Positions 8,372 to 17,205 of a stretch of 45,658 nt of DNA are shown piece by piece. Each line of letters starts with the position of its first letter. The stretch's first letter is position 1. Source of the stretch: an uncultured SAR116 cluster alpha proteobacterium (lineage in GTDB: Bacteria; Pseudomonadota; Alphaproteobacteria; Puniceispirillales; Marisalimonadaceae). Location of the stretch: assembly GCA_902615325.1 (NCBI GenBank), contig CACMOJ010000013.1:1-45658 (forward strand), written 5' to 3'. The position numbers and the translations under genes were made by a program. Under the pieces are notes generated by a model, which was not told the DNA's origin, ran no database searches, and worked only from the letters and a program-made list of their open reading frames with translations.

Positions 8372-9070
8372 TTAATTTTCTAATGCTAATTGAATTCGCT
8401 CCCCTACAAACCATGTTTGACTATACTCTATTGGAATGAGATTTAGATCTTGGTTAATGTATGTTGTTTTAAGGAGAGGGCTATTTATCTTACAATGAAG
8501 TAAATTAGCTTGAATACTGTCAGCCTGTTCTGCAGTCACAAGAGTATTTTTTCTAAAAAAATCATTTACGCCTAATATTTTAAGTGTTTTTGTTATTGAT
8601 AATTGTTTTTGAAATATATCAAAAAAATCAGGAAATCTTTTATTAGATATTACTCTCTTAGTTTTAATTGATGGAACGTTGTTAATCTTTCCTATTGTTT
8701 CGATTAAAAGAATTTCATGTTTTGAATTTATTTCTAAATTTTTTGCCTCTATTTTTGAAGCTTTTCTAATTTCTGACCTAAGTATAGTTGTTTCGGGAAC
8801 ATAGTTTTCGTTTAAAATATTTTGAGAAAATCTTACTCTTTTTCCAATCTTATATTTAAATCTATTATCATGGACAATTATACCAGACCCTCTTTTAGAA
8901 AATAAAATTCCTTCATTTTTTAAAAGTTGCAAAGATCTTCTTATTGTATGTCGATTTACCCCAAATCTTTTTGAGAGAACCTTTTCAGAAGGTAACTTCT
9001 CACCTGGTTTATATAAGTTATTACTGAGATCTTTTTTTAAAGATTCATATATTTGATAATAAATAGACAT
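8372..9070 (-). CDS. phnF: GntR/HutC-family regulator PhnF
   Basis: A 232-aa transcription factor with an N-terminal winged helix-turn-helix (YQIYESLKKDL, GEKLPSEKVLSKRFGVNRHTIRRSLQLL, about residues 4-60) and a C-terminal UTRA ligand domain (about 85-225) ending in a typical ...PIEYSQTWFVGERIQL. PhnF-type repressors control C-P lyase genes in response to a phosphonate or phosphate-related ligand. The gene is divergent from phnG across 106 bp that hold repeat sequences suited to an operator. The start at 9070 (MSIYYQI) is preferred over one nine codons upstream because the domain begins there. Confidence 0.92.
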   Translation of the reverse strand: MSIYYQIYESLKKDLSNNLYKPGEKLPSEKVLSKRFGVNRHTIRRSLQLLKNEGILFSKRGSGIIVHDNRFKYKIGKRVRFSQNILNENYVPETTILRSEIRKASKIEAKNLEINSKHEILLIETIGKINNVPSIKTKRVISNKRFPDFFDIFQKQLSITKTLKILGVNDFFRKNTLVTAEQADSIQANLLHCKINSPLLKTTYINQDLNLIPIEYSQTWFVGERIQLALEN

Positions 9071-9125
9071 AAAATTTATGTAACAAAACTTTAACAAAAA
9101 TAATGTTGTGCAATTAATATAACAT

Positions 9126-9160
9126 AACTATATTTAATTAAAAGTTGTATAGTTGTATAG
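9126..9160. promoter_or_regulatory. candidate PhnF operator in the phnF-phnG spacer
   Basis: An inverted repeat AACTATA / TATAGTT lies at 9126-9132 and 9148-9154. A perfect 8-bp tandem repeat of GTTGTATA lies at 9144-9151 and 9152-9159. GntR/HutC proteins often bind sites with a GT-TA-AC core, and this sits 17 bp before the phnG ATG. Binding is inferred. Confidence 0.4.
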
Positions 9161-9176
9161 TAAAGACATATTTATA

Positions 9177-9617
9177 ATGATTGAAAAAAGAAAATCTTGG
9201 ATGAGTTTGTTAGCAATATCTGATCAGAATGATTTGCTAAATCTTTGGGATCAAAAAAAAATAAAAATTTCTTATGAATGGCTAAGACAACCTGAGATTG
9301 GTAGCATAATGGCCCAAGGGAAAATGGGTGTTACTGGTGATAAATTTAATATTGGCGAGGTCACAATAACTAGATGCTCCGTAAAATTAGATTGTGGTAC
9401 AATTGGTCATAGTTATGTTCAAGGAAGAAGTAAAAGAAAAGCTGAAATAAGCGCTGTATGTGATGCCCTTTTACAGACTAAAATGTCCAAGGAAGTTAAT
9501 GAAAATATTATAATTCCTTTAGAGAAAATTAAAAAAGATAAAAGAGATAAAATTCTTTCAAAAGCTGAAGCTACTAAGGTTGATTTTTTTACTCTTGTAA
9601 GAGGAGAGAGTGATTGA
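9177..9617 (+). CDS. phnG: C-P lyase core subunit PhnG
   Basis: PhnG is part of the PhnGHIJ core complex and works with PhnI to install ribose-triphosphate on the phosphonate. The 146-aa product matches PhnG along its length: RKSWMSLLA at the start, LRQPEIGSIMAQGKMG, VTITRCSVKLDCGTIGHSYVQGRSKRKAE in the middle, and VDFFTLVRG at the end. The ATG at 9177 gives the same N-terminus as E. coli PhnG; an in-frame TTG at 9153 falls in the presumed operator and is rejected. Its stop overlaps the phnH start by one base. Confidence 0.95.
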   Translation: MIEKRKSWMSLLAISDQNDLLNLWDQKKIKISYEWLRQPEIGSIMAQGKMGVTGDKFNIGEVTITRCSVKLDCGTIGHSYVQGRSKRKAEISAVCDALLQTKMSKEVNENIIIPLEKIKKDKRDKILSKAEATKVDFFTLVRGESD

Positions 9618-10189
9618 TGGAAAATAATTATCATTTTTCAGAAGAATCTATAAATAGTTCTATTTCTTTTAGATCTTTAGTTAATGCTACCTCTTATCCA
9701 GGTAGACACTTTCAAATCACTAAACTTAAAAAACCAAATATTTTGTCAAATGCTGCCGCTACAATATTGATTACATTATGTGATAATGAAAGTAATGTTT
9801 ACCTCTCTAAAGATTTTAGTACAGACGAAGTTAAAGATTGGTTAATTTTTAATACTGGAGCTATTGTTTCTGACAAACAAAATGCTGATTTTGCAGTTGG
9901 AGATTGGGAATCTTTACTACCTTTGGATGAATTCAAAACTGGAGTGCCTGAGTATCCAGAACGATCTGCAACTTTAATAATAGAAGAGTCAAATTATAAG
10001 AAAATAAAATGTAATATTAATGGGCCGGGTATAAAAGATAAACTGCAAATTGAATTACCTAATCCAGAACTATTTATTAATAATAGTCATCTTTATCCTC
10101 TAGGTTTAGATTTCTATTTTACAAATGATTTAGACATTTTATCTATTCCTCGTTCAACAAAAATTAGCGTCACAAATTCGGAGTATTAA
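9617..10189 (+). CDS. phnH: C-P lyase core subunit PhnH
   Basis: PhnH belongs to the PhnGHIJ complex and resembles a pyridoxal-phosphate-transferase fold without the cofactor. The 190-aa product shows SFRSLVNATSYPGR near the N-terminus, NAAATILITLCDNES in the centre, and INGPGIKD with LYPLGLDFYF near the C-terminus, all PhnH hallmarks. ATG at 9617 overlaps the phnG stop (TGATG) and has AGGAG upstream; a TTG one codon earlier is less likely. phnI starts directly after the stop codon. Confidence 0.95.
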   Translation: MENNYHFSEESINSSISFRSLVNATSYPGRHFQITKLKKPNILSNAAATILITLCDNESNVYLSKDFSTDEVKDWLIFNTGAIVSDKQNADFAVGDWESLLPLDEFKTGVPEYPERSATLIIEESNYKKIKCNINGPGIKDKLQIELPNPELFINNSHLYPLGLDFYFTNDLDILSIPRSTKISVTNSEY

Positions 10190-11269
10190 ATGTATGTAGC
10201 AGTTAAAGGTGGAGAGAAAGCAATTGATAATGCACACTCTTGGATGTCAGAGATAAGAAGAGGCGATCCTTCTGTTCCAAATGTTTCTCTAAACCAAATT
10301 ACAGAACAGCTTACACTTGGAGTAGATAGAGTAATGTCTGAAGGATCTCTTTATGATAAAGATTTGGCAGCATTAGCTATAAAACAATCCAGAGGTGATT
10401 TGATTGAAGCGATTTTTTTGTTGAGAGCCTACAGAACTACTCTTAAAAGATTTAGTTATAGCAAACCTATTGATACAGCTAATATGCTATGTCTTAGACG
10501 CATCTCAGCAACATTTAAAGACATACCAGGTGGTCAAAAACTAGGTCCTACTTTTGATTATACCCATAGACTTTTAGATTTTAAATTACTAGCTGAAAAT
10601 GAAACTCCCTTAAGCCCAACACAACAATATGAAAATAAAAAAGTACCTCATGTTTTGAGCTTTTTAAATCAAGAAGATTTAATGCAAAAAGAAAAAGACA
10701 ATAATCTTGATCCTATTGATATTACTCGAGAGCCTATTAGCTTTCCAACATCACGTGCAGCTAGATTACAAGCATTATCAAGAGGTGATGAAGGTTTTTT
10801 GCTAGGTCTTGCATATTCTACTCAGAGAGGATATGCAAGAAATCATGCATTTGTAGGAGAGCTTAGAATAGGTATAGTTGAAATTGAACTTAATATACCT
10901 GAATTAGGTTTTGATATTAATGTTGCAGAAATTATCTTAACTGAATGTGAAACGGTCAATCAATTTCAAGGATCAAAAATTGAACCTCCACAATTTACAA
11001 GAGGCTATGGTCTTGTATTTGGACAAACGGAAAGAAAAGCTCTAGCTATGGCCTTAATTGATAGAGCATTAAGATGGAAGGAACTAGGTGAAGACTATTC
11101 TGGTGCACCAGCACAAGATGAGGAGTTTGTAATTTCACATTGTGACAATATTCAAGCAACTGGGTTTCTAGAGCATATAAAATTGCCACATTATGTTGAC
11201 TTTCAATCTGAACTTGAACTTATTAGAAAAATTAGGGCTGATGCTAAACGAAATGTAAAAAGGTTATAA
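10190..11269 (+). CDS. phnI: C-P lyase nucleosidase subunit PhnI
   Basis: PhnI with PhnG, PhnH and PhnL displaces the base of ATP or GTP with the phosphonate, giving ribose-1-phosphonate-5-triphosphate. The 359-aa product begins MYVAVKGGEKAI, as in characterised PhnI, and retains RRISATFKDIPGGQKLGPTFDYTHRLLDF-type and LARG-like central motifs (here SRGDEGFLLGLAYSTQRGYARNHAFVGELR). Length matches the family. A GGAG site lies six bases before the ATG; the gene abuts phnH, and phnJ follows after one base, so the core genes are coupled. Confidence 0.96.
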   Translation: MYVAVKGGEKAIDNAHSWMSEIRRGDPSVPNVSLNQITEQLTLGVDRVMSEGSLYDKDLAALAIKQSRGDLIEAIFLLRAYRTTLKRFSYSKPIDTANMLCLRRISATFKDIPGGQKLGPTFDYTHRLLDFKLLAENETPLSPTQQYENKKVPHVLSFLNQEDLMQKEKDNNLDPIDITREPISFPTSRAARLQALSRGDEGFLLGLAYSTQRGYARNHAFVGELRIGIVEIELNIPELGFDINVAEIILTECETVNQFQGSKIEPPQFTRGYGLVFGQTERKALAMALIDRALRWKELGEDYSGAPAQDEEFVISHCDNIQATGFLEHIKLPHYVDFQSELELIRKIRADAKRNVKRL

Positions 11270-11270
11270 A

Positions 11271-12152
11271 ATGAATGATATGAGTAAAGATAAAAATATA
11301 GATATTCAAATTTATAATTTTGCTTATTTAGATGAAAATACAAAAAGAATGATTAGGAGAGCGCTATTAAAAGCTTTATGCATTCCTGGATATCAAGTTC
11401 CTTTTTCCTCAAGAGAAATGCCAATGCCATATGGTTGGGGGACTGGTGGGATTCAGGTAACATCTGCATGTTTAATACCTAAAGATGTCTTAAAAGTGAT
11501 AGATCAAGGTGCAGATGACACTACAAATGCTGTATCAATTCGAAAATTTTTTCAAAAAACTGCAAATGTAGCTGTAACTGAAAAAACCTCCGATGCATCT
11601 CTTATACAGACTAGACATAGAATTCCAGAGACAAAATTAAAAGAGCAACAAATATTAGTATATCAGGTTCCAATTCCAGAACCTCTCAGATTTTTAGAAC
11701 CTAGAGAGACAGAAACTAGAAAAATGCATGCTCTTTCTGAATACGGATTAATGTTTGTGAAACTTTATGAAGATATTGCAAAACACGGTCATATTGAGAC
11801 AGCATATGCATATCCAGTAAAAACAAACGGTAATTATGTTACAGATCCTTCTCCTATTCCAAAATTTGATAATCCCAAAATGAATAATAATCCAGCTATT
11901 CAACTTTTTGGTGCAGGAAGAGAACAAAGGATTTATGCTATCCCACCTTACACAAATGTTAAAAGTCTTGATTTTGAAGACTATCCTTTTGAAGCTATGA
12001 AAGCCAATTTCAAATGCTCAATATGTGGATCCAGTGATAGTTATTTAGATGAAATTATAGTCTCTGATGATGGTAAAAGATCATACATATGTTCAGACAC
12101 GGATTATTGCAAAGAACAAACACAATTAAATTCAAAAGAAGAAGATCAATAA
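11271..12152 (+). CDS. phnJ: C-P lyase catalytic radical-SAM subunit PhnJ
   Basis: PhnJ breaks the carbon-phosphorus bond by radical S-adenosylmethionine chemistry, releasing the alkane (methane from methylphosphonate) and the 1,2-cyclic ribose phosphate. The four C-terminal Cys (C249-x2-C252-x21-C274-x5-C280) match the spacing of E. coli C241, C244, C266 and C272, which include the Fe-S ligands and the catalytic thiyl. The glycyl-radical Gly is G40 in IPGYQVPF (G32 in E. coli). REMPMPYGWGTGGIQ and VPIPEPLRFLEPRETET are conserved. The 293-aa length includes eight extra N-terminal residues relative to E. coli; ATG 11280 is an alternative start. Confidence 0.97.
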   Translation: MNDMSKDKNIDIQIYNFAYLDENTKRMIRRALLKALCIPGYQVPFSSREMPMPYGWGTGGIQVTSACLIPKDVLKVIDQGADDTTNAVSIRKFFQKTANVAVTEKTSDASLIQTRHRIPETKLKEQQILVYQVPIPEPLRFLEPRETETRKMHALSEYGLMFVKLYEDIAKHGHIETAYAYPVKTNGNYVTDPSPIPKFDNPKMNNNPAIQLFGAGREQRIYAIPPYTNVKSLDFEDYPFEAMKANFKCSICGSSDSYLDEIIVSDDGKRSYICSDTDYCKEQTQLNSKEEDQ

Positions 12153-12928
12153 TGATGCAAGATTTCTTATTTAAAGCTTCAAATATTTCCAAATACTATG
12201 GCCAAAATGTAGGGTGTAAAAATGTATCTTTAGATATTAATTCTGGTGAGGTCCTTGGAATTGTTGGCGAATCCGGCTCTGGAAAATCTACATTATTAAA
12301 CTGTATATATGGAAATTTAAAAGTTGATGAAGGAGATATTCTTTTAAACGATAAATCAAAAACAATCCTCAATTTCACTAAAATCGATGAACCAAAACTT
12401 CGTTTAATTCAAAGATCTGATCTAGCATTTGTGCATCAAAATCCTCGTGATGGTCTCAGAATGAATATAAGTGCAGGAGGAAATATTGGGGAAAGATTAA
12501 TGGCAATAGGTCATAGAAATTATGGAGAAATTCGCGAGATTGCTTCAAGTTGGTTAGAAAAAGTTGAAATTGATGTTAGTAGAATTGACGATAAGCCAAG
12601 TACTTTTTCTGGAGGAATGCAACAAAGGCTTCAAATTGCAAGAAACCTAGTAACTAAACCAAGACTTATTTTTATGGACGAACCTACTGGGGGTTTGGAC
12701 GTATCTGTTCAAGCAAAAATTTTAGATTTATTGAGAAACCTTGTAAGAGAACTTGGCATTGCAGCAATAATAGTTACACATGATCTTGCAGTTGTAAGAC
12801 TATTAGCTGATCGTATCATTGTAATGCAAAATGGAAATGTAATAGAAGCTGGTTTGTGTGATCAGGTTTTAGATGATCCACAACATAAATATTCACAATT
12901 ATTAGTAAGTTCAGTACTTCAGGTGTAG
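12152..12928 (+). CDS. phnK: C-P lyase ABC-type ATPase PhnK
   Basis: PhnK is an ABC-family nucleotide-binding protein that docks on the PhnGHIJ core rather than driving transport. Walker A (GESGSGKSTLL), signature (FSGGMQQRLQIARNL), Walker B (LIFMDEPTGGLD) and switch His (VTHDLAVVRL) are present in the 258-aa product. The ATG at 12152 overlaps the phnJ stop by one base and is preferred to upstream in-frame codons inside phnJ. phnL follows after one base. Confidence 0.95.
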   Translation: MMQDFLFKASNISKYYGQNVGCKNVSLDINSGEVLGIVGESGSGKSTLLNCIYGNLKVDEGDILLNDKSKTILNFTKIDEPKLRLIQRSDLAFVHQNPRDGLRMNISAGGNIGERLMAIGHRNYGEIREIASSWLEKVEIDVSRIDDKPSTFSGGMQQRLQIARNLVTKPRLIFMDEPTGGLDVSVQAKILDLLRNLVRELGIAAIIVTHDLAVVRLLADRIIVMQNGNVIEAGLCDQVLDDPQHKYSQLLVSSVLQV

Positions 12929-12929
12929 C

Positions 12930-13595
12930 ATGATACAAATAAAAAATTTAAATAAATCTTTCGAACTTTATAATCAAAATAATACAAACATAAATGTTTT
13001 TAAAAATATAAACTTCAAAGTGGATAAAGGGGAAGTTGTTGCTCTTACAGGAAACTCTGGAACAGGTAAATCTACTTTACTAAAATTGATATATGGAAGT
13101 TATGTTATAAGCAAAGGTGATGTTCTTATCGCAGATGTAAACGTTAGAAAATCAAGTGCAAGAGATATTTTGAAATTAAGAAAAAATAAGCTAGGCTATG
13201 TTAGTCAATTCTTAAGAGTTGTTCCTAGAGTGCCAACAATAGAAGTTGTAATAGAACCTTTACTTGATATTGGATGTGAAAAGAAAATAGCATTAAAAAA
13301 AGGACAAGAAATTTTAGAAATCCTAAAAATTCCTAAAAATTTATGGAACTTATCTCCTTTAACTTTCTCTGGAGGTGAACAACAAAGAGTAAATATTGCA
13401 AGAGGTTTTATTCATAATTACCCATACCTACTTTTAGATGAACCAACTGCAAGTTTGGACCACAATAATAAAAATATTGTATTGCATTTGATAGAAAAAG
13501 CTAAACTAAATGGCTCAGCAATAATTGGAATATTCCATGATGAAATAGCTAGAAACAAAGTTGCTACCAGGGAAGTTAATTTAGAAAATTTATAG
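12930..13595 (+). CDS. phnL: C-P lyase ABC-type ATPase PhnL
   Basis: PhnL is the second ABC-family protein of the C-P lyase system and binds on PhnK during turnover. The 221-aa product has Walker A (GNSGTGKSTLL), PhnL-type YVSQFLRVVPRVPTIEVV, signature (FSGGEQQRVNIARGF), Walker B (LLLDEPTASLD) and FHDEIARNKVATR at the C-terminus, which marks PhnL among ABC proteins. It lies one base after phnK and 15 bp before phnN, within one operon. Confidence 0.95.
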   Translation: MIQIKNLNKSFELYNQNNTNINVFKNINFKVDKGEVVALTGNSGTGKSTLLKLIYGSYVISKGDVLIADVNVRKSSARDILKLRKNKLGYVSQFLRVVPRVPTIEVVIEPLLDIGCEKKIALKKGQEILEILKIPKNLWNLSPLTFSGGEQQRVNIARGFIHNYPYLLLDEPTASLDHNNKNIVLHLIEKAKLNGSAIIGIFHDEIARNKVATREVNLENL

Positions 13596-13610
13596 AGATT
13601 TTGTAATCAG

Positions 13611-14147
13611 ATGAACAAACTTAATGGTAATTTATTTGTGATTGTAGGTGCTTCTGGTGTTGGTAAAGATACTTTATTAAACGAAATAAGAGATAAATTT
13701 AAAAATTTTTATTTTGTCAAAAGGTATATTACAAGAACTCCCGATGACAATAATGAAGACCACGTATCAATATCCGATAAAGATTTCCAAAAAAAGGTTA
13801 AAGATAGCTTTTTTACGATAACTTGGGATGCTCATTCCTTATCTTACGGTATCCCAAAAAAAATAGATGAATTCTTAAAAAAAGGTACAAATGTAATTTT
13901 TAATGGTTCAAGACATGCTTTGAAGGAAATAAAAAAAAAATATCCTAACGCAAAAATTATTTGTATTGTTGCATCAAAAAAAAATATTGAAAATCGACTT
14001 CTTATAAGAAACAGAGAAAACAAAGATGAAATCAATAAAAGACTTAATAGAAAAATAGAAAATTTGCCTTCTGATACAATTTATGTCGAAAATGACTCTG
14101 ATTTAGAATCGGGAGTTGATAATTTAATTAATGCTTTGAATGGGTAA
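13611..14147 (+). CDS. phnN: ribose 1,5-bisphosphate phosphokinase PhnN
   Basis: PhnN phosphorylates ribose 1,5-bisphosphate to PRPP, joining the C-P lyase product to nucleotide synthesis. The 178-aa product is guanylate-kinase-like: Walker A GASGVGKD (residues 13-20), RYITRTPD, FTITWDAHSLSYGIP and the Arg-rich LLIRNRENKDEINKRL. The last 20 bp overlap the 3' end of the convergent DUF1045 gene. Confidence 0.92.
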   Translation: MNKLNGNLFVIVGASGVGKDTLLNEIRDKFKNFYFVKRYITRTPDDNNEDHVSISDKDFQKKVKDSFFTITWDAHSLSYGIPKKIDEFLKKGTNVIFNGSRHALKEIKKKYPNAKIICIVASKKNIENRLLIRNRENKDEINKRLNRKIENLPSDTIYVENDSDLESGVDNLINALNG

Positions 14148-14835
14148 AATTAATTTTTTTAATAAAATAAAATTTTTCATCAGTCTTTTGTCCAAAAATA
14201 CAAATACTTTTAAAGTGTATTTTTCTTAAATTTACACTCTTTAAAATTGTTTGAAGATATTTATAAACATTGTCTATTTCTTCAATTCTAAGTTTACCTG
14301 TAAGAGTTAAATGAAATTTGAATTCATTAAATACATAAGGATAACCCCATTTGAAGAGCATTTTTTTTTGGTTAAAAGACAATTTATGAGGATGTCTTTT
14401 TTTAATTTCATCTTCAGAAAGATCATCTCTTAAAAAATCTAATCCTTCTACAAATTTATTAGATACGTTATTTACTTTGAGGTTTTTAGATGGAGTTAAT
14501 GCTATGAAATTACCTAATTTTTTAATAACTAATTTATCTAAATGAAAACTTTGTATTTGTTTTGATATTTCACAAACTTTATTTTCAAGATCATTATACG
14601 TATATTTATTTTTTAATCTAAATGGAGCTTTTATAGTGCCATGAAATCCATATTGTTTTGGTGTAAGAACTAAGCCAGAAAATTTTTTGAAACTAGGTAA
14701 TTTTGAAAGATCTGACTTTGTTGTTTCTTCACCTTTGTAAGGATCCCAACCAAGCCAACATTTTCCGAACAGATCAAGCTCCGGATTTTCTATAGGTGCG
14801 TAATATATTGCATATCTTTTATAATTTTTTTCCAT
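14128..14835 (-). CDS. DUF1045 2H-type phosphoesterase of C-P lyase clusters
   Basis: A 235-aa protein of the phosphonate-operon DUF1045 family. It carries the two HxT motifs of 2H phosphoesterases: H65-G-T67 in FHGTIKAPF and H175-L-T177 in FHLTLTG. N-terminal YAIYYAPIENPELDLFG and CWLGWDP are family marks. 2H enzymes open cyclic phosphodiesters or handle 2',3'-cyclic ends; here the cyclic ribose phosphate made by PhnJ is an attractive substrate, but that is inference. The gene runs against the operon, between phnN (20-bp tail overlap) and phnM (102-bp divergent spacer), so it may share promoter DNA with phnM. Confidence 0.88.
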   Translation of the reverse strand: MEKNYKRYAIYYAPIENPELDLFGKCWLGWDPYKGEETTKSDLSKLPSFKKFSGLVLTPKQYGFHGTIKAPFRLKNKYTYNDLENKVCEISKQIQSFHLDKLVIKKLGNFIALTPSKNLKVNNVSNKFVEGLDFLRDDLSEDEIKKRHPHKLSFNQKKMLFKWGYPYVFNEFKFHLTLTGKLRIEEIDNVYKYLQTILKSVNLRKIHFKSICIFGQKTDEKFYFIKKINFTHSKH

Positions 14836-14937
14836 AAGCTTTATTTATAGTAGTTTTATTTCAATTTAATTAAATTTTTTTTACATTTAAAAAAACTGTA
14901 ATATTAGATTTGTATTTGTAGATTAGAGGTGTTTATT

Positions 14938-16080
14938 TTGTCTGACGTAATCTTAAATAATATTAATATTGTAACTCATGACGAAGTCTTTTTGGGAAAT
15001 GTCCAATTAAAAGATGGGCTAATTAAAAGTATCAACAAAGGAAAAAGCTCTATACCCAGATCTATTGATTGCAATGAAGATTATTTAATCCCAGGTTTAG
15101 TAGAATTACACACAGACAACTTAGAAAGACATATGAAACCTAGACCTGGAGTTAATTGGCCTATAAATAATGCTCTTATAGCTCATGATGGTGAATTAGC
15201 ATCTGTGGGAATTACAACAGTGTTCGATGCTTTAAGAGTAGGATCTATAAACAAAGATGGTGTACATAGATATGACAAATATGCAAGAGAAACAGCTACT
15301 TCTATTAATAAATTATCAAAAGAAAAATCGTTTAAGATTGACCATTTTATCCATCTAAGAGCTGAAATATGTTCAGAAAATTTAATTCAAGAATTAGAAG
15401 AGTTTAATACTCAAGATAAGGTAAAAATAGTAAGCCTAATGGATCACACACCTGGCCAAAGACAGTTTCGTGATATTTCACAGTTCAAACTTTATTTATC
15501 AGGAAAATTTGGTCTTTCAGAACCACAGATTGAACAACACTTTTTGCATTTAAAAGATTTACAAAAAATGTTTGGTAAAAAACATAAAAGTGAAACAATA
15601 AAATTTAGTAAAAAAATTAATGCAGTATTAGCTAGTCATGATGATACTACAATTTCCGATGTAGAAGAGAGTTGTTCACAAGGTATAAATTTAGCTGAAT
15701 TTCCAACAACTCTTGAAGCAGCAACAAAGTGTCATAGTAGTAATATGAAAATAATAATGGGAGCTCCAAATTTAGTAAGAGGAGGGTCTCATTCGGGTAA
15801 TGTTTCAGCTCAATCACTTATTGATGAAGACCTTCTTGATATTTTAAGTTCTGATTATGTTCCGTCATCATTATTAATGGCAGCTATAATGTGGGGTATA
15901 AGGTCAAATAATTTACCTAAAAGTATCTCTGCTGTAACTACAAACCCTTGTAAAGCAACTGGCTTGAATGACAGAGGTCTAATCAAAGAAGGTTTAAAAG
16001 CAGATTTGGTAAGATTAAGCATTAAAGATGATTTGCCAATCATTAGAAAAGTATGGGTAAATGGTCAGGAAGTTGCTTAA
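14938..16080 (+). CDS. phnM: RPnTP diphosphohydrolase PhnM (canonical copy)
   Basis: PhnM hydrolyses ribosyl-phosphonate triphosphate to the 5-monophosphate plus pyrophosphate, the step between PhnGHIL and PhnJ. Metal-site and substrate motifs match known Phn[66 protein letters not shown] and [12 protein letters not shown]. The start taken is TTG at 14938 (MSDVILNN...), eight bases after an AGAGG and aligned with E. coli PhnM; an in-frame GTG at 14929 has no proper site. The arsenite pump gene follows after 5 bp. Confidence 0.95.
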   Translation: MSDVILNNINIVTHDEVFLGNVQLKDGLIKSINKGKSSIPRSIDCNEDYLIPGLVELHTDNLERHMKPRPGVNWPINNALIAHDGELASVGITTVFDALRVGSINKDGVHRYDKYARETATSINKLSKEKSFKIDHFIHLRAEICSENLIQELEEFNTQDKVKIVSLMDHTPGQRQFRDISQFKLYLSGKFGLSEPQIEQHFLHLKDLQKMFGKKHKSETIKFSKKINAVLASHDDTTISDVEESCSQGINLAEFPTTLEAATKCHSSNMKIIMGAPNLVRGGSHSGNVSAQSLIDEDLLDILSSDYVPSSLLMAAIMWGIRSNNLPKSISAVTTNPCKATGLNDRGLIKEGLKADLVRLSIKDDLPIIRKVWVNGQEVA

Positions 16081-16085
16081 AAAAC

Positions 16086-17138
16086 ATGAATCTTAAACAC
16101 AAAAAATTAAATCTTTCATTTTTAGATAGATATCTTACTTTTTGGATATTTCTTGCAATGATTATAGGCTTAGCTTTAGGTAATATTTTTAGTAATATGC
16201 CTAAATTTCTTGATTCAATAACCTATAGTAATACGAATATTCCTATTGCAATAGGTCTTATCTTAATGATGTACCCACCTTTGGCAAAAGTGAAATATGA
16301 AAAAATAATTGAAGTATTTAAAGATAAGAAAGTCTTAGCTTTGTCTTTATTCCAAAATTGGATAATTGGTCCTGTATTAATGTTTTTTTTAGCTGTTACT
16401 TTTCTCTCTGATAAGCCTGAATACATGACTGGTGTTATATTAATTGGTTTAGCAAGATGCATAGCGATGGTTCTTGTTTGGAATGATTTGGCTAGGGGGA
16501 GTTCAGAATATGTAGCAGGGTTAGTTGCCTTTAATTCAATCTTTCAAATTATTTTCTTCGCACCTTATGCATGGTTTTTTTTAAAATTTTTGCCTGAATT
16601 TTTTGGGTTTAGTGGACAGATTTTTGATATTTCAATATTATACGTAGCCAAAATAGTTATAATTTATCTAGGTATTCCATTTTTAGCTGGTTTTGTTACA
16701 AGATCATTATTAGTCAAGAAATTTGGAGAGGAATGGTATGAAAAAAAATTTATACCTAGAATAAGTCCCATTACACTATTTGCGCTTTTGTTTACAATAA
16801 TTATTATGTTTACTCTAAAAGGAAATGAAATTTTTAAGCTTCCTTATGATGTTATCTTAATAGCAATTCCTCTTATTATATATTTTCTAATTATGTTTTT
16901 TATTAGTTTTGGTATGAGTAAATTTACGAGTATAGATTATCCAAAAGCTACTTCTTTATCATTCACAGCTGCTTCAAATAATTTTGAATTAGCTATTGCA
17001 GTTTCAATAGCTACTTTTGGACTTGCATCAAAAGAGGCTTTCGCAACTGTCGTTGGTCCACTTGTCGAAGTACCAATACTAATATTACTAGTTTCAGTTG
17101 CTTTAAAATTTAAAGAAAAATATTTTAAAAAGACTTAA
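16086..17138 (+). CDS. acr3: ACR3-family arsenite efflux permease
   Basis: An inner-membrane transporter with about ten TM segments that exports arsenite as As(OH)2O-. Family signatures are clear: [21 protein letters not shown] with its thiolate Cys, [33 protein letters not shown] and [21 protein letters not shown]. The 350-aa length is typical. ATG at 16086 is preferred to one at 16053 lying inside phnM. It sits 5 bp after phnM, which suggests co-expression with phosphonate use; arsenate enters cells by phosphate routes under phosphorus stress. An ArsC-type reductase lies at 23219. The last 11 bp of the gene form the start of a 78-bp direct repeat. Confidence 0.93.
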   Translation: MNLKHKKLNLSFLDRYLTFWIFLAMIIGLALGNIFSNMPKFLDSITYSNTNIPIAIGLILMMYPPLAKVKYEKIIEVFKDKKVLALSLFQNWIIGPVLMFFLAVTFLSDKPEYMTGVILIGLARCIAMVLVWNDLARGSSEYVAGLVAFNSIFQIIFFAPYAWFFLKFLPEFFGFSGQIFDISILYVAKIVIIYLGIPFLAGFVTRSLLVKKFGEEWYEKKFIPRISPITLFALLFTIIIMFTLKGNEIFKLPYDVILIAIPLIIYFLIMFFISFGMSKFTSIDYPKATSLSFTAASNNFELAIAVSIATFGLASKEAFATVVGPLVEVPILILLVSVALKFKEKYFKKT

Positions 17139-17205
17139 AATTTCTAATTACACTCTAGCCTTATATTGACTGAATTTAAGTGTTTATAAAAATTTAATAT
17201 TTTTG
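17128..17205 (+). repeat. 78-bp direct repeat, left copy, flanking plcP-agt/dgkA
   Basis: Matches 19550-19627 at 76 of 78 positions (both differences C/T). It begins in the last 11 bp of acr3 and runs into the plcP upstream region. The two copies bracket the plcP and glycosyltransferase-kinase genes, 2422 bp apart start to start. Its right end overlaps the left end of the 51-bp element at 17191. Confidence 0.9.
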
